Source: Bog-756 sp963727075 (GTDB taxonomy: Bacteria > Actinomycetota > Acidimicrobiia > Acidimicrobiales > RAAP-2). Taken from it: 64,000 nucleotides of DNA. A program made the translations under genes and the position numbers. The notes beneath the pieces were generated by a model that saw only the letters and a program-made list of their open reading frames with translations, had not been told where the DNA came from and did not search any database. Positions 60,814 through 64,000 of this stretch are shown here, one piece after another (within the stretch, counting starts at the first letter, position 1; each line of letters starts with the position of its first letter). Location: NCBI GenBank assembly GCA_963727075.1, contig CAVSET010000002.1:1-64000 (forward strand), read 5' to 3'.

Positions 60814-61888
60814 CTGCGCCACCATGATGTTGAGCGAGGTACACGAAGAGGTCGGCGGTGCGACGGGCCTGTTCAGGATCATGGCAGAGCGGTCCAGCCC
60901 CACCGGCGCCAGCAACCAACGACAGGACCTGCAGACAACCGTCATGAACAAGTTGCCGGACTGTTAGGGCGTGCCTATGAGCCTCCTTTGACACATCGCT
61001 GGGGTCCGCATCGATTGCTTGAGCGGCATCCCTTAGTACCACCCGCATCCCGTCGACCAGCACGACGGCGCGACCCAAGTCGGCGAGCGCGTGGTCACCG
61101 GATTTCGGCGAAAGTGAGGTTTTTGCTGATTCCAACAAGGCGCTTGCTCCGCCAAACCAACAAGCCGCCACACCGGTGGCACCGAACCAGAACCCAGGCC
61201 GCTCGAGGTAGAATTCGGGCCCACCAACCGCATCATGTTCGGGGACGACCGGTCCGCCGAATTCGAGCGATTCACTCTGCGAGTCGACCATGCCGACCGC
61301 CGGCCAAGAGCAGGGCAGCACAGAGATGACGTGATCGGCAACGGAGACGTCGAATAGGCGGTAGCCGTCAGCCGTGTCCGCAGTGACTAGGGCGCGGTCG
61401 AGTCGGTCGCTGCCCGAACAGAAGGGCTTGACGCCGGAGAGTTGCCACCCTCCTCGGACCCGGGCGGCCTTGGTGCCTCCTTGCGTCGCCCTCGCGGCCC
61501 AGACCCCGTAGGTGCCCAACGTGGATTCGGTCCCTCGGCACTCGGCCAGGATGCTCAGGGCGTCGGCGTGGCCCTCTACAAGCCGACCGAGTGACAGATC
61601 CTTGGCTGCCCAGGACGCCAGCACGCCGAATCGATGCCAGGTTCTACCGGCACCGGGATGAGGAAGGTCGTGAGCTTCCCCGGCGGCGAAGTCCCTGAGT
61701 TCGGCCTGCACAGCCGATCGGCGAGCAATTCTGTCCAACAAATGAGGCACGCTCCAGAGTCGATGACACGCACCCGCGTGCGCTCGAAGGTTCAGGCATG
61801 GCAGATACCCGCAGGATGACGAGGCAAACACAACGCTCCCGAGTCCGAGGAGACGGACCCAGAGGCAACGAGCCACGTGGACAGTCAT
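60764..61888 (-). CDS. Acyl-CoA dehydrogenase-like flavoprotein
   Basis: The frame gives up to 374 residues; the first 45 are atypical, and homology starts near SVPHLLDRIARR, so the true start may be near 61750 or lie behind a frame error. WHRFGVLASWAAKDLSLGRLVEGHADALSIL, GWQLSGVKPFCSGSDRLDRALV (FAD region) and ADLFVYLAQHHGGADAAELG fit the family. The usual catalytic glutamate is not identifiable, suggesting a non-standard substrate. Coupled with the methyltransferase and glycosyltransferase, a gene order found in other bacteria. Confidence 0.75.
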   Translation of the reverse strand: MTVHVARCLWVRLLGLGSVVFASSSCGYLPCLNLRAHAGACHRLWSVPHLLDRIARRSAVQAELRDFAAGEAHDLPHPGAGRTWHRFGVLASWAAKDLSLGRLVEGHADALSILAECRGTESTLGTYGVWAARATQGGTKAARVRGGWQLSGVKPFCSGSDRLDRALVTADTADGYRLFDVSVADHVISVLPCSWPAVGMVDSQSESLEFGGPVVPEHDAVGGPEFYLERPGFWFGATGVAACWFGGASALLESAKTSLSPKSGDHALADLGRAVVLVDGMRVVLRDAAQAIDADPSDVSKEAHRHALTVRQLVHDGCLQVLSLVAGAGGAGPLCHDPEQARRTADLFVYLAQHHGGADAAELGRISQASNSKL

Positions 61889-62014
61889 GGTGACCCGTCC
61901 AAGTAGTTGGCAGCTGCCACCTTCCCCATGCGATTCTCAGCGATGCGGTTTGGCAACAACATCCAATTGCAGATGCGTTGATTCGCCGGCGGTTGGGGTG
62001 GGTAGTGGACGAAC

Positions 62015-62230
62015 ATGGCAAGAGATCTGAGCGCGAAGCAACGCAAGAAGTTGAGCAAGAAGGAGTTCGCTCTTCCGGGGAAGCGCAAATACCCAATCCC
62101 CGACAAAGCTCATGCACGAAATGCGTTGGCGCGGGTTGCCCAGCACGGCACTCCAGCCGAACAGAAGAAGGTTAAGGCCGCCGTAAAGGAAAGATTTCCG
62201 AGCATAGGCAAGAAGTCGAAGAAGAAGTGA
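62015..62230 (+). CDS. Small basic lysine-rich protein (DUF6582-like)
   Basis: 71 residues: MARDLSAKQRKKLSKKEFALPGKRKYPIPDKAHARNALARV and a tail KKSKKK. The segment FALPGKRKYPIPDKAHARNAL recurs in small phage- and stress-associated bacterial proteins. Probably nucleic-acid binding by charge alone. Confidence 0.75.
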   Translation: MARDLSAKQRKKLSKKEFALPGKRKYPIPDKAHARNALARVAQHGTPAEQKKVKAAVKERFPSIGKKSKKK

Positions 62231-62413
62231 TACCCACCTGGGGCACAAAAGGACCGTTGATTGGGCCGCTGTCTGCTGGGCCGACGACTATAGGCTGGTT
62301 TCTGGAGAGTGGTTGGGGCACCTGGTCGACCAAGAGGAAACAGAGGTCGACAGATCTCTGAGATCGACAGGCGAGATCGGTTTGGGTTCGGCCACGATGG
62401 AAGTGAGCGGAAC

Positions 62414-63427
62414 GTGAATCTGCTGGAGCGGAGCACCAGGGCGGTTGACGGCTTCCAGCAGCGAACGTTCCCCTTGAACTTCGTATTCGGAGTCATGAAG
62501 AAGTTCGGCGACGATTCGGCCGGGTCCCAGGCGGCCCTCATCGCCTACTACGGATTCCTTTCGATCTTTCCGCTTCTCTTGGTATTGATCACCGTGTTGA
62601 GCATGACCGTGTCTCAGGCTACGGAGCATCGGATCGTGCACTCGGCTCTGAGTCAATTCCCCATTGTGGGTAGTCAACTGTCGGGGCCAAACGGCATCCA
62701 CAAACTCAACTCAGGGAGCAAGGTCGGATTAGTCGTGGGCCTTGTAGGACTGGTGTGGGGTTCGCTCGGCATTACCCAAGCTGCCCAAAAGGCGATGGCA
62801 GAGGTCTGGAACGTCCCGGCCGTTGTCCGGCCCGGATTCTTTCCCCGCCTCGCACGAAGCGGTGCCTTTTTGGTCGTACTCTTCTTGGATGTCATCGTCA
62901 CCACGGTGCTGGCCGGTATCACCACGTTCGGGGGTCACAGCCTGGGCATGAAGGTAGGGGCCATTGTCATTTCTGTAGTGGTTGACGTAGGGATTTTCAT
63001 TCTGGCCTTCCGGGTCCTCACCCCGAAGACCATCGACACCAGGTGTCTCATCCCCGGGGCCGTACTTGCCGGGATCGCCTGGGTAATCCTCCAGTACGTC
63101 GGGACGGCTCTCGTGGCCCATCAGCTTCGCCATTCCAGTCAGATCTACGGCTACTTCGCCTCGATCCTGGGGCTCATCGCCTTCCTCTTCTTGGCCGCCG
63201 AAATCACCCTCTACGCCGCCGAGATCAATGTGGTCCAGAAGCGGCATCTCTGGCCGAGGAGTATCGTGCAGCCACCTCTCACTGACGCTGATCTCCAGGT
63301 CCTCACCGATATCGCCAAAGTGGGCGAGCGTAGGCCCGAACAAGACGTTGAGGTCCGCTACCACTCATTGGATCAACAGGACGCCGATCCCGAAGCGTCG
63401 GCGGAGGTAGGTCAGCACCGCCAGTAG
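62414..63427 (+). CDS. YihY/BrkB family inner membrane protein
   Basis: GTG at 62414 is chosen because family similarity begins shortly after (NLLERSTRAVDGFQQR); the frame is open to 62309. 337 residues, six hydrophobic segments. FGDDSAGSQAALIAYYGFLSIFPLLLVLITVL, GLVWGSLGITQAAQKAMAEVWNVP and YGYFASILGLIAFLFLAAEITLYAAEIN are diagnostic. The tail is hydrophilic. Members are integral membrane proteins of unsettled function, once called ribonuclease BN. Confidence 0.88.
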   Translation: MNLLERSTRAVDGFQQRTFPLNFVFGVMKKFGDDSAGSQAALIAYYGFLSIFPLLLVLITVLSMTVSQATEHRIVHSALSQFPIVGSQLSGPNGIHKLNSGSKVGLVVGLVGLVWGSLGITQAAQKAMAEVWNVPAVVRPGFFPRLARSGAFLVVLFLDVIVTTVLAGITTFGGHSLGMKVGAIVISVVVDVGIFILAFRVLTPKTIDTRCLIPGAVLAGIAWVILQYVGTALVAHQLRHSSQIYGYFASILGLIAFLFLAAEITLYAAEINVVQKRHLWPRSIVQPPLTDADLQVLTDIAKVGERRPEQDVEVRYHSLDQQDADPEASAEVGQHRQ

Positions 63428-63834
63428 GGCTGTTTCGTCAGCCGTCTCGTTGGCACTCACCTTCGGTGCCCACAATGGCCTGAGAGCCCGAGCGGGAGAA
63501 TCAGCAACAGAGCAGACAGACCAAAGCCCTATGCGAGCCGAAAATGTCATCCCGGTGCGGTGCAGGACCCCCATGAAACAGCTCGGGCCGACAGACTGGG
63601 CCATGGCCCCGCCATTTCTGTATCTTGGCCTTCGTCCGCGCGTCAAGCTAGTGCGTTTGAGCATTGGGGATGGGCGCGGCTGTGAAGATGACGTAGATCG
63701 GTATCAGTGGTGGGTTAGGCGACGAGGGCCATCCGAAGGAGGACCTCTCCACATCACGCCCAGACGCAACTGAACCCTGAGGATTCTGCCGGTTGCCCCT
63801 ATGCCGCAGAGGAATCTGCCTATATCCTGTGATC
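63428..63834. other. Intergenic stretch
   Basis: No supported gene was seen between the YihY gene and the partial gene at the window end. Confidence 0.45.
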
Positions 63835-64000
63835 ATGCCAAGCAAGCTGAACCGTGGAGCAGAGTCAGTTGGGGACGCAATCGGCACCATCGAAGCGGCT
63901 GCCGCTGTAGCTGGGTCGCGGGCTCAGCAGGGCCTGAGCGAAGCGGCAGCTGTGATAGGCGAATCCAAATCGGCCAAACTCATTCGCAAGCGGACTGGCG
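63835..64000 (+). CDS. Helical protein, cut off by the window end
   Basis: ATG at 63835 opens MPSKLNRGAESVGDAIG, followed by an alanine-rich amphipathic helix (IEAAAAVAGSRAQQGLSEAAAVIG) and a basic stretch. At least 55 residues; no stop inside the window. No family was recognised. Confidence 0.5.
   Translation, partial: MPSKLNRGAESVGDAIGTIEAAAAVAGSRAQQGLSEAAAVIGESKSAKLIRKRTG

Noticed and set aside
1..64000. CRISPR array
   Set aside because: The repeats found are dispersed, structured and kilobases apart; no regularly spaced short repeats and no cas genes were seen.

Overview
The window is high-GC actinobacterial DNA, probably from the class Acidimicrobiia or a close relative. The clues are two secreted proteins built from YWLVA-DGG repeats, a mycothiol-type maleylpyruvate isomerase, an Rv2258c-like methyltransferase, and GTG/TTG starts behind strong GGAGG ribosome binding sites. 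Many genes carry one or more reading-frame breaks, also in otherwise well-conserved genes. That pattern fits an indel-prone long-read assembly at least as well as real gene decay, so broken genes are described by the protein they would encode if repaired.

From 0.2 to about 50.6 kb the DNA is accessory. Genes with unrelated functions sit singly or in pairs, separated by copies of one structured intergenic repeat, called here the 'cassette site' (about 24 full or partial copies). Long copies have a CGCCGG core, a GTTATTGA box and complementary outer arms. Short copies are a compact hairpin with CTGCCCC/GGGGCAG arms. A 303-residue XerC/D-like tyrosine recombinase (17718-18629) lies between two near-identical long copies in inverted orientation. 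Leftward from it to 0.2 kb, eight of nine sites point right; rightward to 30.6 kb, all eight point left. The organisation is integron-like, but neither the recombinase nor the sites show the classical IntI/attC signatures. Genes between sites include two RibD/DHFR-like reductases, a ferritin-like protein, a sulfotransferase, an aquaporin, paired SRPBCC proteins, a CaCA exchanger, a nitrobindin-like protein, a methyltransferase, a hydrolase-cyclase fusion, an ABM-like protein, TetR plus maleylpyruvate isomerase, a VOC protein and an esterase.

Two identical IS110/IS1111-type elements (4469-5980 and 19452-20963) sit inside two cassette sites at the CGCCGG core. Downstream of each transposase gene is a predicted structured RNA whose two loop segments match the left flank and the reverse complement of the right flank of the insertion point. 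This looks like a target guide programmed for the cassette site.

Between 32 and 42 kb cassette sites are rare. This stretch holds a broken IS3 element, a sulfatase bracketed by about 250-bp direct repeats, a cytochrome P450, an HD/LuxR regulator, a DUF4242-DsrE-SnoaL operon and a methyltransferase. The 42-50.6 kb part is again site-separated and contains a broken ISL3 element.

From about 51 kb no cassette sites are seen and gene content turns to stress and envelope functions: CsbD-like and small membrane stress proteins in two paralogous sets (one CsbD gene split by an intact ISL3 element with an 8-bp target duplication), a multi-domain PAS/GAF/SpoIIE phosphatase, a CIRCE operator before a zinc-ribbon protein, an acyl-CoA dehydrogenase/methyltransferase/glycosyltransferase cluster, and a YihY-family membrane protein.
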